Shown here: in pieces, positions 20,587 through 32,771 of the stretch
How the letters are laid out: every line of letters begins with the position of its first letter
Numbering within the stretch: the first letter of the stretch is position 1
NCBI GenBank assembly: GCA_012103035.1
Contig: JAAVLL010000001.1
Coordinates: forward strand, 656,501-720,500
Length of the DNA stretch: 64,000 bases
Direction: 5' to 3'
Source of the DNA: Brucella oryzae
GTDB lineage: Bacteria > Pseudomonadota > Alphaproteobacteria > Rhizobiales > Rhizobiaceae
Position numbers and translations under genes: made by a program
Notes under the pieces: model-generated
Databases searched by the model: none
Seen by the model: the letters and a program-made list of their open reading frames with translations, nothing else
What the model was told of the DNA's origin: nothing

Positions 20587-20598
20587 ATGTATATACAT
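20587..20598. promoter_or_regulatory. Perfect 12-bp palindrome atgtatatacat, candidate HutC operator
   Basis: It lies in the 96-bp gap between the divergent hutI and hutF genes, 55 bp before the hutF start and 31 bp before the hutI start. HutC repressors of the GntR family bind sequences with a TGTATATACA-like core, and a hutC gene is present in the same cluster. The match to the core is exact. Binding by this HutC, with urocanate as inducer, follows from the family and is not shown here. Confidence 0.7.
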
Positions 20599-20652
20599 AT
20601 CAGCGGCGCAGCCAAGAGAAAATGCGCGGGAACATTCGAGGAGTTAATTTTC

Positions 20653-22018
20653 ATGTCAGTCGCCACGCCCGAACTGCGTTTTATTCATGCCGACCAAGTG
20701 CTCCTCGATGACGGCTGGGCCGAAAATGTCCGCATTGGCATCGCTCGTGGAGAGATCTCTTCGCTGGAGATGGATAAAGCAGCAGAAGCAGGGGATGAGC
20801 GCCACGCGGCGATTGTTGCTGGCATACCAAACCTGCACAGCCATGCGTTCCAGTACGGGATGGCGGGGCTTGCTGAAAAGCGCGGGCCGTCTGCCGATTC
20901 GTTCTGGAGCTGGCGCGAGATCATGTACAAATTCGCGCTCACCATGTCGCCCGAACAGGCGGAAGCCGTAGCCTTGCGGCTGTATGTCGACATGCTGGAG
21001 GCCGGATTTACCCGCGTCGGCGAGTTTCATTATCTGCACCATGATCGCGACGGCACGCCTTATGCCAATCTCTCAGAAATGGCCGACCGCATTATCGCTG
21101 CTGCAAAGGCGGCGGGTATCGGGCTGACGCTGCTTCCGGTTTTCTATGCGCATTCGGGTTTCGGCGGCAGCGCGCCAATGAAGGCCAGCGCCGTTTCATC
21201 AACGATCTGGACCGGTTTGCGCGGCTGATCGAAGGCTGCAGCCGAGCGCTGGCCGGCTTCGACGGCGCGGTTTTAGGCGTCGCGCCGCACAGCCTGCGCG
21301 CCGTAACGCCGGATGAACTCAATCTGGTGACGAAGCTTCTGCCTGAGACGCCGGTGCATATCCATGTGGCCGAGCAGGTAAAGGAGGTCGAAGACTGCCT
21401 CGCCTGGTCTGGCAAGCGCCCGTGGAATGGCTGCTCGATCATCAGGATTTGTCGTCGCGCTGGTGCCTTATTCACGCGACTCACATGACCGATGATGAAA
21501 CACGGCGCATGGCCGAGGCTGGCGCGATTGCCGGTCTTTGCCCGGTGACGGAAGCCAATCTCGGCGACGGCACTTTCAACGCAACCGTGTTTGCGGAAGC
21601 AGGCGGCAAGTTCGGCATCGGGTCGGATTCGAATGTGCTGATCGGCATTGGCGATGAATTGCGCCAGCTTGAATATTCGCAGCGCCTTCACCATCGCGCC
21701 CGCAATGTGCTGGCCGAGAATGCGGGATCGACGGGGTGCGCCCTGTTCGAGGGCGCGGTTGCGGGCGGCAACATCGCCATGGGGTGTGCCAATGACGGGT
21801 TGAAGCTCGGCGCTTCGGCGGATTTTGTCGCGCTGGATACCGAGCGTTTGCCGCATGCCAAAGGTAATGCCTTGCTGGACGGCTGGATTTTTGCCGGTCG
21901 CGCACGGGTCAAGGATGTGTGGGTACGAGGCGTGAAACAGGTGGAGGGTGGACGTCATCGCTTGCGCGATCAGGCCGAGCGTGCTTTTCAGAAAACGATT
22001 GGCGAGTTGCTCGCCTGA
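20653..22018 (+). CDS. hutF: Formimidoylglutamate deiminase, frameshifted
   Basis: Converts N-formimidoylglutamate to N-formylglutamate and ammonia, feeding HutG. Start ATG 20653 (MSVATPELRFIHADQVLLDDGW). Breaks near 21178 (AA to AAA) and 21420 (CCC to CCCC); repaired length 455 residues. Amidohydrolase features: the N-terminal metal pair in GIPNLHSHAFQYGMAG, SFWSWREIMYKFA, GEFHYLHHDRDG, then PHSLRAVTPDEL, HIHVAEQVKEVEDC, WCLIHATHMTDDETRRM and GSDSNVLI. The presence of HutF with HutG means the five-step pathway through formylglutamate, yielding formate rather than formamide. Divergent from hutI; hutC follows 39 bp downstream. Confidence 0.93.
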
Positions 22019-22057
22019 AGCATTTCCAGCGAGAGCGGGAAGCAAAGGGGACATAGC

Positions 22058-22800
22058 ATGGCGGGTGACGGCTCAGTGACAAAAGACGGCCCGGTGCTCT
22101 CACTGCATCAGCGTATTCTGGACGATATTGAAACGCGCATCCTGTCGGGGAATGGCTGCCTGGGCACCGTATTCCGTTCGAACACGAGCTGACGGAGCAA
22201 TATGGCTGTTCGCGCATGACCGTGAACAAAGCGCTGACACAGCTTGCCAAAGCGGGCCTGATCGAGCGTAAGCGGCGATCAGGCAGTTTTGTTTCCTTTC
22301 CGCAATCGCAGGCGGCGATCCTCGAAATCCACGATATTCGCGATGAAGTGGCAGCGCTTGGCGTTGCCTATCGCTTCGAGCTGATGAGCAGGCGCGAGCG
22401 ATTGAGCGGGCCTGCCGATGCGAGACATATCGACATGCCGCGCCATACGCCGCTCGTTGAACTCGTCTGCCGTCACTATGCGGGCAAGCGCGTCTTTGCG
22501 CTGGAAGAGCGCATCATCAGTCTGGCTGCGGTTCCGGCAGCGGCGCAGACGGACTTTGCCGAAAATTCGCCGGGGCCGTGGCTGGTTTCCTGCGTGCCGT
22601 GGAGCAGCGCAAAACATTCGATACGGGCGATTGCCGCCACGCAGGAGAATGCGCGGATGCTCGGTATTCCGCTGGGCTCGCCCTGTCTGGTGATCGAACG
22701 CCAGACCTGGAATGCCGACCAGCCGGTGACGCATGTGCGTTTCACCTATCCTGGCGACAGCCATGCGCTGGTGGCGAATTTTACGCCGTCGCAGGGGTAA
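22058..22800 (+). CDS. hutC: HutC histidine utilisation repressor (GntR/UTRA), frameshifted
   Basis: GntR winged helix at the N-terminus (LSLHQRILDDIETRILSG, then PFEHELTEQYGCSRMTVNKALTQLAKAGLIERKR) and a UTRA effector domain (HTPLVELVCRHYAGKRVFALEERIIS, CLVIERQTWNADQPVTHVRFTYPG). One G is missing near 22152 (GGGG to GGGGG), where the sequence should read SGEWLPGH; repaired length 247 residues. HutC represses hut genes and responds to urocanate in characterised relatives. It lies behind hutF in the same direction, so it is probably autoregulated through the palindrome before hutF. Confidence 0.92.
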
Positions 22801-22816
22801 GCAGGCCAGAAAGAAA

Positions 22817-22845
22817 AAGCCGCCGCAGGGGAACGGCGGCGGCTA
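22817..22845. terminator. Rho-independent-like hairpin between hutC and the class III aminotransferase gene
   Basis: The sequence gccgccgcaggggaacggcggcggc-type region folds as gccgccg paired with cggcggc around a short loop, followed by taaaagg, just after the hutC stop and before the 3' end of the minus-strand aminotransferase. On the minus strand it is followed by a T-rich stretch (ctttttctttc), so it could serve both converging transcripts. Confidence 0.6.
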
Positions 22846-22870
22846 AAAGGCAGCGTGACGTGGGTGCTGG

Positions 22871-24195
22871 TCAGGCTGCGCGTTTGATGGCGTCGCCGAG
22901 GACGGACACGATCGTGTCGATCTGCTCCTTTTCCACGATCAACGGCGGCGAAAGCGCGATCACATCGCCGGTTACGCGAATGAGCAGACCCTTCTTGAAG
23001 CAATCCACGAAGACGTCATAGGCGCGGGCGCCCGGTGCATCCTTGCGCGACGAGAGTTCGATAGCACCAACCAAGCCGAGGTTACGAATGTCGATGACAT
23101 TCGGCGCGCCTTTCAGCGAATGAAGCGCTTCCTGCCAGTGATTGGCAAGCTCTGCACCGCGTGTCAGCAGGCCTTCTTCGGCATAGACTTCCAGTGTTGC
23201 AAGACCGGCGGCAGCAGCAACCGGATGGCCGGAATAGGTGTAGCCATGGAACAGCTCGATAGCGTTTTCCGGACCGGTCATCAGCCCATCATAGACCTTG
23301 CGGGCGGCAAAGACTGCGCCCATTGGGATGGCGCCGTTGGTCAGGCCCTTGGCGGTCGTCACAAGGTCAGGCACAACGCCGAAATAATCAACGGCAAACG
23401 GCGTGCCGAGACGGCCAAAACCGGTGATGACTTCGTCGAAGATCAGGAGGATACCGTGCTTGTTTGCCGTGGCGCGAAGGCGCTCCAGATAGCCCTTCGG
23501 AGGCAGGATGACGCCAGCCGAACCGGACATGGGTTCGACGATGACGGCAGCGATCTTTTCAGCGCCATGCAGCTGGACGAGACGTTCCAGATCGTCGGCA
23601 AGCTCGATGCCGTTTGCAGGCAGGCCCTTGGAGAAGGCGTTCTTCTCGATATCGAGCGTATGGCGCAGATGGTCGGCTGGAATTTGCGGGAAGACGCGGC
23701 GATTATTGACGAGGCCGCCGACGGAAATGCCGCCGAAACCGACGCCGTGATAGCCCTTTTCGCGGCCCAGAACCATGGTGCGGGTGCCCTGGCCGATCGC
23801 ACGCTGATAGGCGATGGCGATTTTCAGCGCCGTATCGACCGATTCCGAACCGGAATTGGTGAAGAACACGCGGTCGAGCTTTGCATCCGGTCCGCCCGGC
23901 GCGATGGCGGCGAGCTTTTCGGCAAAGTCGAAGGCAACATTGTGGCCCATCTGGAAGGTCGGCGCGAAATCCATAGTCGAGATCTGGCGCTCGACCGCTT
24001 CGGTGATGCGCTTGCGGCCATGGCCGGCATTGCAGCACCAAAGACCAGCCGTGCCATCCAGAACCTGATTGCCGTCGGTGTCGGTATAGTACATGCCCGA
24101 GGCGAGAGCAGGCGGGGTGCTGCCTTGAACTGCCGGTTCGCGGTGAACGGCATCCAGAAGTTCTCAAGGCTTGGCGTATTGGTTTTGGTGAGCAT
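22871..24195 (-). CDS. Class III aminotransferase, beta-alanine/omega-amino acid--pyruvate type, frameshifted
   Basis: Start MLTKTNTPSLENFWMPFTANRQFK, typical of omega-amino acid:pyruvate aminotransferases. One base is missing near 24112; repair reads RLLSASGMYYTDTDGNQVLDGTAGLWCCNAGHG and gives 441 residues. Further blocks: FFTNSGSESVDTALKIA, GREKGYHGVGFGGISVGGLVNNRR, LIFDEVITGFGRLG and the PLP lysine in VTTAKGLTNGAIPMGAV. Reaction: an omega-amino acid such as beta-alanine, or an amine, plus pyruvate to a semialdehyde plus alanine. It faces a divergent XRE-cupin regulator that probably controls it. A perfect hairpin just downstream (22812-22849) may end the transcript. Confidence 0.87.
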
Positions 24196-24338
24196 GGTTA
24201 CCTCCTATTTGCAGTCAGCAGGCCACGCTTTACGACAGGCAACAAGTCCTTTTCTTCAAGGTATTAAGCTATTGTTTTATGTAGGGCGATTATCAAGTTT
24301 GTGCTATATCGAACATCATAAACATGAGGGAAGGTTCG

Positions 24339-24880
24339 ATGAGCATCGATATTGGCGGGAGGCTTCGTTATGTGCGTATGCGGCAGAATCTGTCGCAGCG
24401 CGAGCTTGCCAAGAGGGCAGGTGTGACCAACTCCACCGTATCGCTCATCGAAGCCAATCAGTCCAATCCATCCGTCGGCGCATTGAAGCGCATTCTCGAC
24501 GGATTCCCATCGGCATGGCAGAGTTTTTCGCGCTCGAACCGGATGCGCCGCACAAGGTATTCTATCAGGCCGAGGGTGGAAATCGGCAAAGGATCGATTT
24601 CTTATCGGCAGGTGGGGATCACCTGTTTTCGCGCTCGCTACAGATGCTGAAGGAGCGATATGAACCGGGATCCGACACGGGAAAAGTGCTGCTGATGCAT
24701 GAGGGCGAGGAGGGCGGCATCGTCATTTCGGGCCGCATCGAAGTGACGGTCGGAGCCGAGCGGCGCATTCTGGGGCCGGGCGACGCCTATTATTTTTCCA
24801 GCAAGCTGCCGCACCGTTTCCGTTGCGTCGGGCCGGTGCCATGCGAAATCGTGAGCGCCTGTACGCCGCCAAGTTTTTGA
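24339..24880 (+). CDS. XRE-cupin transcriptional regulator (PuuR-like), frameshifted
   Basis: An N-terminal helix-turn-helix ([54 protein letters not shown]) is joined to a C-terminal cupin ([47 protein letters not shown]). One C is missing near 24510 (CCC to CCCC); repaired length 180 residues. I start at ATG 24339, which follows GAGGGAAGG. PuuR-type regulators control polyamine and omega-amino acid genes, and this one is divergent from a class III aminotransferase, which fits that job. Direct repression is inferred. Confidence 0.86.
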
Positions 24881-24895
24881 CGGCGCACAGGCATT

Positions 24896-26141
24896 TTAGT
24901 TGTAGCGGGAAATACCGAGATCGTCGGCGGATATCCGGCTTGTTGCCGGAAATAAGGTCGGCGAGCAATTTGCCGGAACCGCACGACATGGTCCAGCCGA
25001 GCGTTCCATGACCGGCATTAATGAACACGTTGTCATAGCGTGTTGCGCCGATGATCGGTGTGGAATCCGGCGTCATCGGGCGCAGACCCGACCAGAAGGT
25101 CGCCGCCTTGAGGTCGCCGCCGGGGAATAGGTCGGTCACCGACAGATCAAGCGTCGCACGCCGCGCGGCAGGCAGGTCCTTGGTGAAGCCCGACACTTCC
25201 GCCATGCCGCCGACGCGGATGCGGTCGCCAAGACGGGTGATGGCGATCTTGTAGCTTTCATCGAGAACGGTTGATACCGGTGCGCGGCTTTCATCGACGA
25301 TCGGCGCGGTAATGGAATAACCTTTCACCGGATAGATCGGCGCGTTGAGGCCGAGCGATTTGACGAGTGCGGGCGTGTAGCTGCCAAGCGCAACCACATA
25401 GCGGTCGGCGGTCAGAACGCCTTCCGAAGTCTCGACGCCCGAAACCTTCCCGCCGGACATCAGAAGCGCCTTGATATTGACGCCGAAGCGGAATTTCACG
25501 CCGAGCCCTTCGGCGATCTTTGCCAGCGCATTGGTGAACTTGAAGCAGTCGCCGGTTTCGTCGTTCGGCAGGCGCAGGCCGCCGACGAACTTGTCCTTGG
25601 CATGGGCAAGCGCCGGTTCCACGTTCACGCAGCCGTCGCGGTCGAGCACCTCGAACGGCACGCCATCCTGGCGCAGCACTTCAATGTCCTTGCCGATGCT
25701 GTCGAGCTGGTACTGTTCGCGGAAAAGCTGCAGCGTGCCCTGCATGCGCTGGTCGTATTCGATACCGGTTTCCTTGCGCAGGTCGATCAGGCAATCGCGC
25801 GCATATTCGGCAACGCGCACCATGCGGGTCTTGTTGACCTTGTAGCGGCTGTCGGTGCAGTTGGCGAGCATCTGCAGAAGCCAGCTATACTGAGCCGGGT
25901 CGCAGGTCGGACGCAGGATGAGCGGCGCGTGCTTCTGGAACAGCCATTTTGCTGCCTTGAACGGAATGCCAGGCGCAGCCGGCGATGCATAGCCCGGCGA
26001 AACCTGACCTGCATTGGCGAAGCTTGTTTCCAGTGCCGGGCCTTCTTCACGGTCGACAACCGTTACCTCGTGACCGAGTTTGGCAAGGTAGTAGGCGGTC
26101 GTAACGCCGATGACGCCGCTGCCGAGGATGATGATCTGCAT
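24896..26141 (-). CDS. dadA: D-amino acid dehydrogenase small subunit, frameshifted at the 3' end
   Basis: FAD-dependent membrane-associated oxidoreductase that oxidises D-alanine to pyruvate. It starts [32 protein letters not shown] with the dinucleotide-binding GxGxxG, and continues [25 protein letters not shown] and [22 protein letters not shown]; near the end [45 protein letters not shown]. Two bases are missing near 24942 (gcgc to gc); repair gives ...[14 protein letters not shown] and TAA at 24896-24898, about 415 residues. It follows alr by 14 bp, forming the usual alanine-catabolic pair. Confidence 0.94.
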
Positions 26142-26155
26142 GTTCGCCTCTTGTC

Positions 26156-27296
26156 TTATGCTTTTATGTCGCTCGCGCCGCTCTCTACGTAGACACGTGC
26201 ATAACGGTTGCCGAGCGCAGTCAGGATTTCATAGGGAATGGTGTCGCAGTCGCGTGCCACGTCTTCGAGACGCTGGTGCGGGCCGATCAGTTCCACAAGG
26301 CTGCCCAGTTTCAGCGCGCCTTCCGGCAATGCGCTGACATCGAGTGTAATGGAGTCCATCGAGACGCGCCCGATGATCGGCAGACGTGTGTCGCCGAAGA
26401 AGGCCGCGCCCTTATTGCTGAGGGAGCGGAACCAGCCATCCGCATAGCCGACGGCTATCGTTGCAACCCGCATCGGCCTTCGGCGACATAGGTGCCGCCA
26501 TAGCCAATCGCCGCCCCTTGTCGACGTCGCGCACCTGAATGACGCGTGCCGAAAGGGTGAGGACAGGAACGATCTCGCTTTCAGGGCCAACTCCATAAAG
26601 CGCGATACCGGGGCGGGCGAGGTCGAAATGGTAGGTCTTGTCGAGGAACACGCCGCCGGAATTGGCAAAGGCAACGGGTAGTTTTGGCAGCCGCGCCAGC
26701 AAAGCGGTCATATTGGCAAGCTGACGGGCATTTGCCGCATTTTCCGGCTCGTCGCCGCTGGCCAGATGGCTGATGACAAACTTGATGTCGATGTTGTCCA
26801 GAAGCTTGGGGTTCTCAAGCAGGCGCTCGAACTCCTTCGGCGGCAGGCCGAGGCGCGACATGCCGGTATCGAGCTGGAGCAAGGCGGGCAACTTCTTGCC
26901 CTGTCTGGCAGCAAGTGCGGCCCAGTTTTCAATCTGTTCCAGCGAGTTGAGCACCGGCAGAATGCCTTCGCGGGCGCAGGCTTCTTCCGTTCCCGGCTGA
27001 AGACCATTCAGGACGTAAAGCGTTGCGTCGGGCTGGAGAAACGGTTTGAGTGCAATAGCTTCGCCAAGATGCGCGACGAAGAAATCACGGCACCCGGCAT
27101 CGTAAAATGCTGGCGCGACGCGACCGGCGCCAAGCCCGTAGGCATCCGCCTTCACGACGGCGGCGGCGCGGGTGGGCGCTATATGACGGGCAATGGCCGA
27201 ATAATTGTGACGCAGGGCCGATAGGTCGATGGTCAACACGCCACCGGCAGCAAGATCGCGCTCATCCTGTGAAAATTGCATCGACATATCAACCAT
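26156..27296 (-). CDS. alr: Alanine racemase (catabolic type), frameshifted
   Basis: PLP enzyme interconverting L- and D-alanine; with DadA it makes a two-step L-alanine catabolic route. The PLP lysine lies in [18 protein letters not shown]; other blocks are GIALYGVGP and, in the C-terminal domain, [16 protein letters not shown] and [12 protein letters not shown] with the second catalytic Tyr/Met region. One base is missing near 26517 (GGGG to GGGGG) and one near 26476 (CC to CCC); repaired length about 380 residues. The longest start is 27296 (MVDMSMQF); a downstream ATG could serve. Divergent from an Lrp-type regulator across 240 bp. Confidence 0.93.
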
Positions 27297-27473
27297 TTAC
27301 ACGGTTCTTTCCAAACTGCTCACAACACTAAGAGTACGCCTGGAAGGTCATTGTCGATAAGGTTCGTCTGCCACCCAAAGCATATAAGCCTTGGTTGAGA
27401 AACCTTGCGACTCCTCACTCCCAAAGCTTGTCTGTATAGTAGTCGAAGACTATTCGAATGTTTTGCTATTTAT

Positions 27474-27486
27474 CGCATATTATGCG
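27474..27486. promoter_or_regulatory. Palindrome cgcatattatgcg, candidate Lrp/DadR operator
   Basis: A 13-bp perfect palindrome (6-bp arms around one base) in the AT-rich 240-bp gap between alr and the divergent Lrp-family gene, 51 bp upstream of the latter. Further cgcat/tcgca-like half-sites follow at about 27491-27508, as expected for a multimeric Lrp-type protein. Use as an operator is inference from position and symmetry. Confidence 0.45.
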
Positions 27487-27536
27487 AATTTTCGCACATC
27501 TTGCGCATATTTTAGCTTTTAGGTTGAAGATTATTC

Positions 27537-28004
27537 ATGCCAACGCTTGACAATATCGACCGCAATATCATCCGCTGTCTGCGCCGTGATGGGCGCATGA
27601 CCAACAGCCATCTTGCCAGCGAAGTAGGGCTTTCGCAGTCCGCCTGTCTGCGGAGGGTGCAGATACTGGAAGAAAGCGGTGTTATCCGGGGCTACACGGC
27701 CATCGTCGGCTCTTCCGATGGCGATGAGAGGCTGGTTGCCATCGTTCGCATTACACTTGACCGACAGACCGAGGAGTTTCTGAACCGTTTCGAGGAGGCC
27801 GTACGGCGGCACCCTGAGGTGCAGGAATGCTATCTCATGACAGGTGATGCGGATTATATTCTGCGCGTCGAGGCTGAAAATGCTGCAGCTTATGAGATCA
27901 TTCACAAGGAAATCCTGTCGCGATTGCCTGGTGTTGCGCGCATTCATTCCAGTTTCGCCATCCGCACGGTGCTGTTGTCGAAAGCACCGACATCACGCAG
28001 CTAA
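27537..28004 (+). CDS. Lrp/AsnC-family regulator, probably of alr-dadA
   Basis: Intact, 155 residues. The N-terminal winged helix-turn-helix reads LDNIDRNIIRCLRRDGRMTNSHLASEVGLSQSACLRRVQILEESGVIRGY; the C-terminal RAM (ligand-binding) domain runs from about residue 65 with VAIVRITLDRQ, HPEVQECYLMTGDADYILRVEAE and LPGVARIHSSFAIRTV. DadR/BkdR-like regulators beside alr-dadA activate those genes in response to alanine in related bacteria. The divergent arrangement supports that role. A hairpin terminator follows closely. Confidence 0.9.
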   Translation: MPTLDNIDRNIIRCLRRDGRMTNSHLASEVGLSQSACLRRVQILEESGVIRGYTAIVGSSDGDERLVAIVRITLDRQTEEFLNRFEEAVRRHPEVQECYLMTGDADYILRVEAENAAAYEIIHKEILSRLPGVARIHSSFAIRTVLLSKAPTSRS

Positions 28005-28009
28005 AATGA

Positions 28010-28037
28010 AGAAAGCCCGGCTGATGTCGGGCTTTCT
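28010..28037. terminator. Bidirectional terminator between the Lrp regulator and the outer-membrane protein gene
   Basis: Inverted repeat gaaagcccg / cgggctttc with an 8-base loop, extended by an A-T pair. It lies 6 bp after the Lrp-gene stop and 20 bp from the 3' end of the converging outer-membrane protein gene, with a T-rich flank on one side, so it probably ends both transcripts. Confidence 0.75.
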
Positions 28038-28056
28038 ATTCGAATGATCGCTGTGT

Positions 28057-28914
28057 TTAACGGAATTCGTAGCGAAGACCGGCACGGATCGTGTGCATGT
28101 TGAAGCCGTTGTCCTTGGCCTGCGTTCCGGTGGCACCCGGTCCTTCGGCATTGCCGTAAGGGTTGGTGCTGCGGTCAGCCGCGTCGAAACCATAGGCCTT
28201 GCCGCCATTGATACGCATATAACGATAACCCACATCCAGCTTGAGTTGCTCGGTCAGATCGTAGCTGACGCCGGCCATAAGAGCCATTGCAAAACGCCAG
28301 CTGTCCAGCCCGCCCTTTTCGCTGGAATAGGTGCAGCCAGCGCAGACCTCATGGGATTTCCAGTCGTCATATTTGACATAGGCAGCACCAAGACCGGCAC
28401 CGAGATAGGGCGTGACAGGTCCCACACGCGGCAGATCGACATAGGCATTGGCCATGGCCGTCCAGATATTGGCCGTCGAGGAGTCTTCATAGTTGCAATT
28501 GTCTTCGACCGGATTGAACCCCTTCGACGACTTGATATAGCTCGGACAGGCGGTACGGCCGTTAATGCCTGCGCGGAAGAAATCCAGTGTCGCGTCGGCG
28601 CGGAACATATCGGTGAAACGGTAACCGACACCCACGCCATAAGTTGCGCCTGCCTTGAGGTTGAAATCATCATAGCGCAGCGTGTCGTCTATGCCGCGAT
28701 AGGGTGGATCGTATTGGTTCCAGAAGCTCCAGTCGCCATCCGTGCTGGACTTGAAATTATAGCCGAGGTCGCCACGAATATACCAGCCGGAGGAATTGAC
28801 CGGTTCCGGCATGGGTTCGATGACAGGGTCTGCAATTATGTCGGCGGCAAATGCCGCTCCTGTTCCCGCCATCAGACTGATAGCTACGATGGCAATGGCG
28901 GAAGTGCACTTCAT
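28057..28914 (-). CDS. Omp31/RopB-like outer membrane beta-barrel protein
   Basis: Intact, about 285 residues from ATG 28914 (MKCTSAIAIVAISLMAGTGA), which begins a signal peptide cleaved near AFA-AD. The mature protein shows alternating polar and aromatic strands ending in the outer-membrane signature IRAGLRYEFR with terminal aromatic residue spacing. Blocks such as GWYIRGDLGYNF, GVGYRFTDMFRADATLDFF, TPYLGAGLGAAYVKY and LKLDVGYRYMRINGG are those of the eight-stranded Omp31/Omp25-like proteins of Brucella and rhizobia. Four cysteines (TACPSY, DNCNYE, HEVCAGCTY) in presumed loops could form disulfides. Structural role is likely; specific function is unknown. Confidence 0.83.
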   Translation of the reverse strand: MKCTSAIAIVAISLMAGTGAAFAADIIADPVIEPMPEPVNSSGWYIRGDLGYNFKSSTDGDWSFWNQYDPPYRGIDDTLRYDDFNLKAGATYGVGVGYRFTDMFRADATLDFFRAGINGRTACPSYIKSSKGFNPVEDNCNYEDSSTANIWTAMANAYVDLPRVGPVTPYLGAGLGAAYVKYDDWKSHEVCAGCTYSSEKGGLDSWRFAMALMAGVSYDLTEQLKLDVGYRYMRINGGKAYGFDAADRSTNPYGNAEGPGATGTQAKDNGFNMHTIRAGLRYEFR

Positions 28915-29110
28915 CGGTTCCCACTCCAAATCCGAAAAGAAAAACGGTCCATGAGCCGTCTTGCCGGATATGGTAAAGAGATATGTTTAACACTTGGTTA
29001 TTTTTAAGTAACCTTGCAGTGCAATGTCTATCGCCGCTCGCGTATAACGCGATACTATTCAAGTAATTGCTAAAGTAAAGGAGCCGACACGCAGTCGGCT
29101 CCGAATGTCG

Positions 29111-30256
29111 TCAAAAGTTTCTGGAATGGATAATAGACGTGTCAATATCGTTGATATCGCGCTTGCCACAAAGCGCCATCGTGACATCCAGCTCCTTGCG
29201 GATGATTTCGAGTGCCAGTGTTACACCGTCCTTACCCATTGCGCCGAGGCCATAGAGGAAGGGGCGACCGATATAGACGCCCTGCGCGCCCAGTGCGCGC
29301 GCTTTGAGCACATCCTGGCCGGAACGGATTCCGCCATCGACATGAACTTCGATCTTGTCGCCGACAGCGTCAACGATCGGCTCCAGCATGGAAATGGAGG
29401 ACGGTGCGCCATCCAGCTGACGCCCGCCATGGTTCGACACAATGATCGCGTCGGCACCCGACTTGGCCGCCATCTTCGCGTCCTCGACATCGAGAATGCC
29501 TTTGAGGATGAGCTTGCCGCCCCATTGTTCCTTGATCCAGGCAACGTCGTTCCAATTGAGTTGCGGGTCGAACTGTTCCGCCGTCCAGGAGGAGAGTGAG
29601 GAAAGATCGGTGACGTTCTTTGCATGGCCGGCAATGTTGCGGAAGGTGCGGCGCTGCGTGCCCATCATGCCGAGGCACCAACCGGGACGGGTCGCCATTT
29701 GCCAGATATGTTTCGGCGTGAATTTCGGTGGGGCAGAAAGGCCGTTGCGGATATCCTTGTGACGCTGGCCGAGGATCTGGAGATCGAGCGTCAGCACCAA
29801 CGCTGAGCAGCCGGCAGCTTTTGCACGGTCGATCAGATTCTTCACGAAGTCGCGGTCCTTCATCACGTAGAGCTGGAACCAGAACGGCTTCTTTGTGACT
29901 GAAGCAACATCTTCGATGGAGCAGATGCTCATGGTCGAGAGGGTGAACGGAACACCAAACGCTTCGGCTGCCTGTGCTGCCAGCATTTCGCCATCGGCGT
30001 GCTGCATGCCCGTCAGGCCGGTTGGAGCGAGCGCCACCGGCATGGATACTTTCTCACCGATCATCGTCGTTGCCAGCGAACGGTTCGTCATGTCGACGAG
30101 GACGCGCTGACGCAATTTGATCTTCTTGAAGTCGTCTTCGTTGGCGCGATAGGTCGACTCGGTCCAGGCGCCAGAATCCGCGTAATCAAAGAACATCTTG
30201 GGGACGCGGCGCTGGGCAAGCCGCTTCAGATCGGCGATTTCAACGATGTTGGGCAT
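29111..30256 (-). CDS. lldD: L-lactate dehydrogenase (FMN-dependent, quinone-linked)
   Basis: Intact, 381 residues. Alpha-hydroxy-acid oxidase fold: MPNIVEIADLKRLAQRRVPKMFFDYADSGAWTE, APTGLTGMQHADGE, FTLSTMSICSIEDVA, WFQLYVMKDRDFV, LILKGILDVEDA (flavin-binding Lys), IIVSNHGGRQLDGAPSS with the catalytic His and substrate Arg, and HVDGGIRSGQDVLKA, GAQGVYIGRPFLYGLGA. The internal basic stretch around the middle (KHIWQMATRPGWCLGMMGTQRRTF) corresponds to the membrane-associating loop of LldD. It oxidises L-lactate to pyruvate and passes electrons to quinone. Monocistronic, with about 200 bp upstream before the next divergent gene. Confidence 0.92.
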   Translation of the reverse strand: MPNIVEIADLKRLAQRRVPKMFFDYADSGAWTESTYRANEDDFKKIKLRQRVLVDMTNRSLATTMIGEKVSMPVALAPTGLTGMQHADGEMLAAQAAEAFGVPFTLSTMSICSIEDVASVTKKPFWFQLYVMKDRDFVKNLIDRAKAAGCSALVLTLDLQILGQRHKDIRNGLSAPPKFTPKHIWQMATRPGWCLGMMGTQRRTFRNIAGHAKNVTDLSSLSSWTAEQFDPQLNWNDVAWIKEQWGGKLILKGILDVEDAKMAAKSGADAIIVSNHGGRQLDGAPSSISMLEPIVDAVGDKIEVHVDGGIRSGQDVLKARALGAQGVYIGRPFLYGLGAMGKDGVTLALEIIRKELDVTMALCGKRDINDIDTSIIHSRNF

Positions 30257-30457
30257 CTATCCCACCCCTTGTGGTAATTTTTCTTGACCAATCGCATGAC
30301 GGATCGCGCGGCTGAAATCAAGTACGAACAAGTATCGAATAACAATTGCCTAGCGGTTAATTGAAGGACCGGGTAATTCCTCTTATGATATTGGCGCCTG
30401 CCCAAGGCATCTTTTGCTGGTGAGAAGGCGGTCCCGCAAATGATTAGAGGGTAACGG

Positions 30458-32760
<2,303 letters not shown>

Positions 32761-32771
<11 letters not shown>

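Noticed and set aside
23120..24335. Long plus-strand frame running from within the aminotransferase gene into the XRE-cupin gene
   Set aside because: Only its last part, after about 24510, is real protein (the cupin); the rest is opposite the class III aminotransferase and the join is due to a frameshift.
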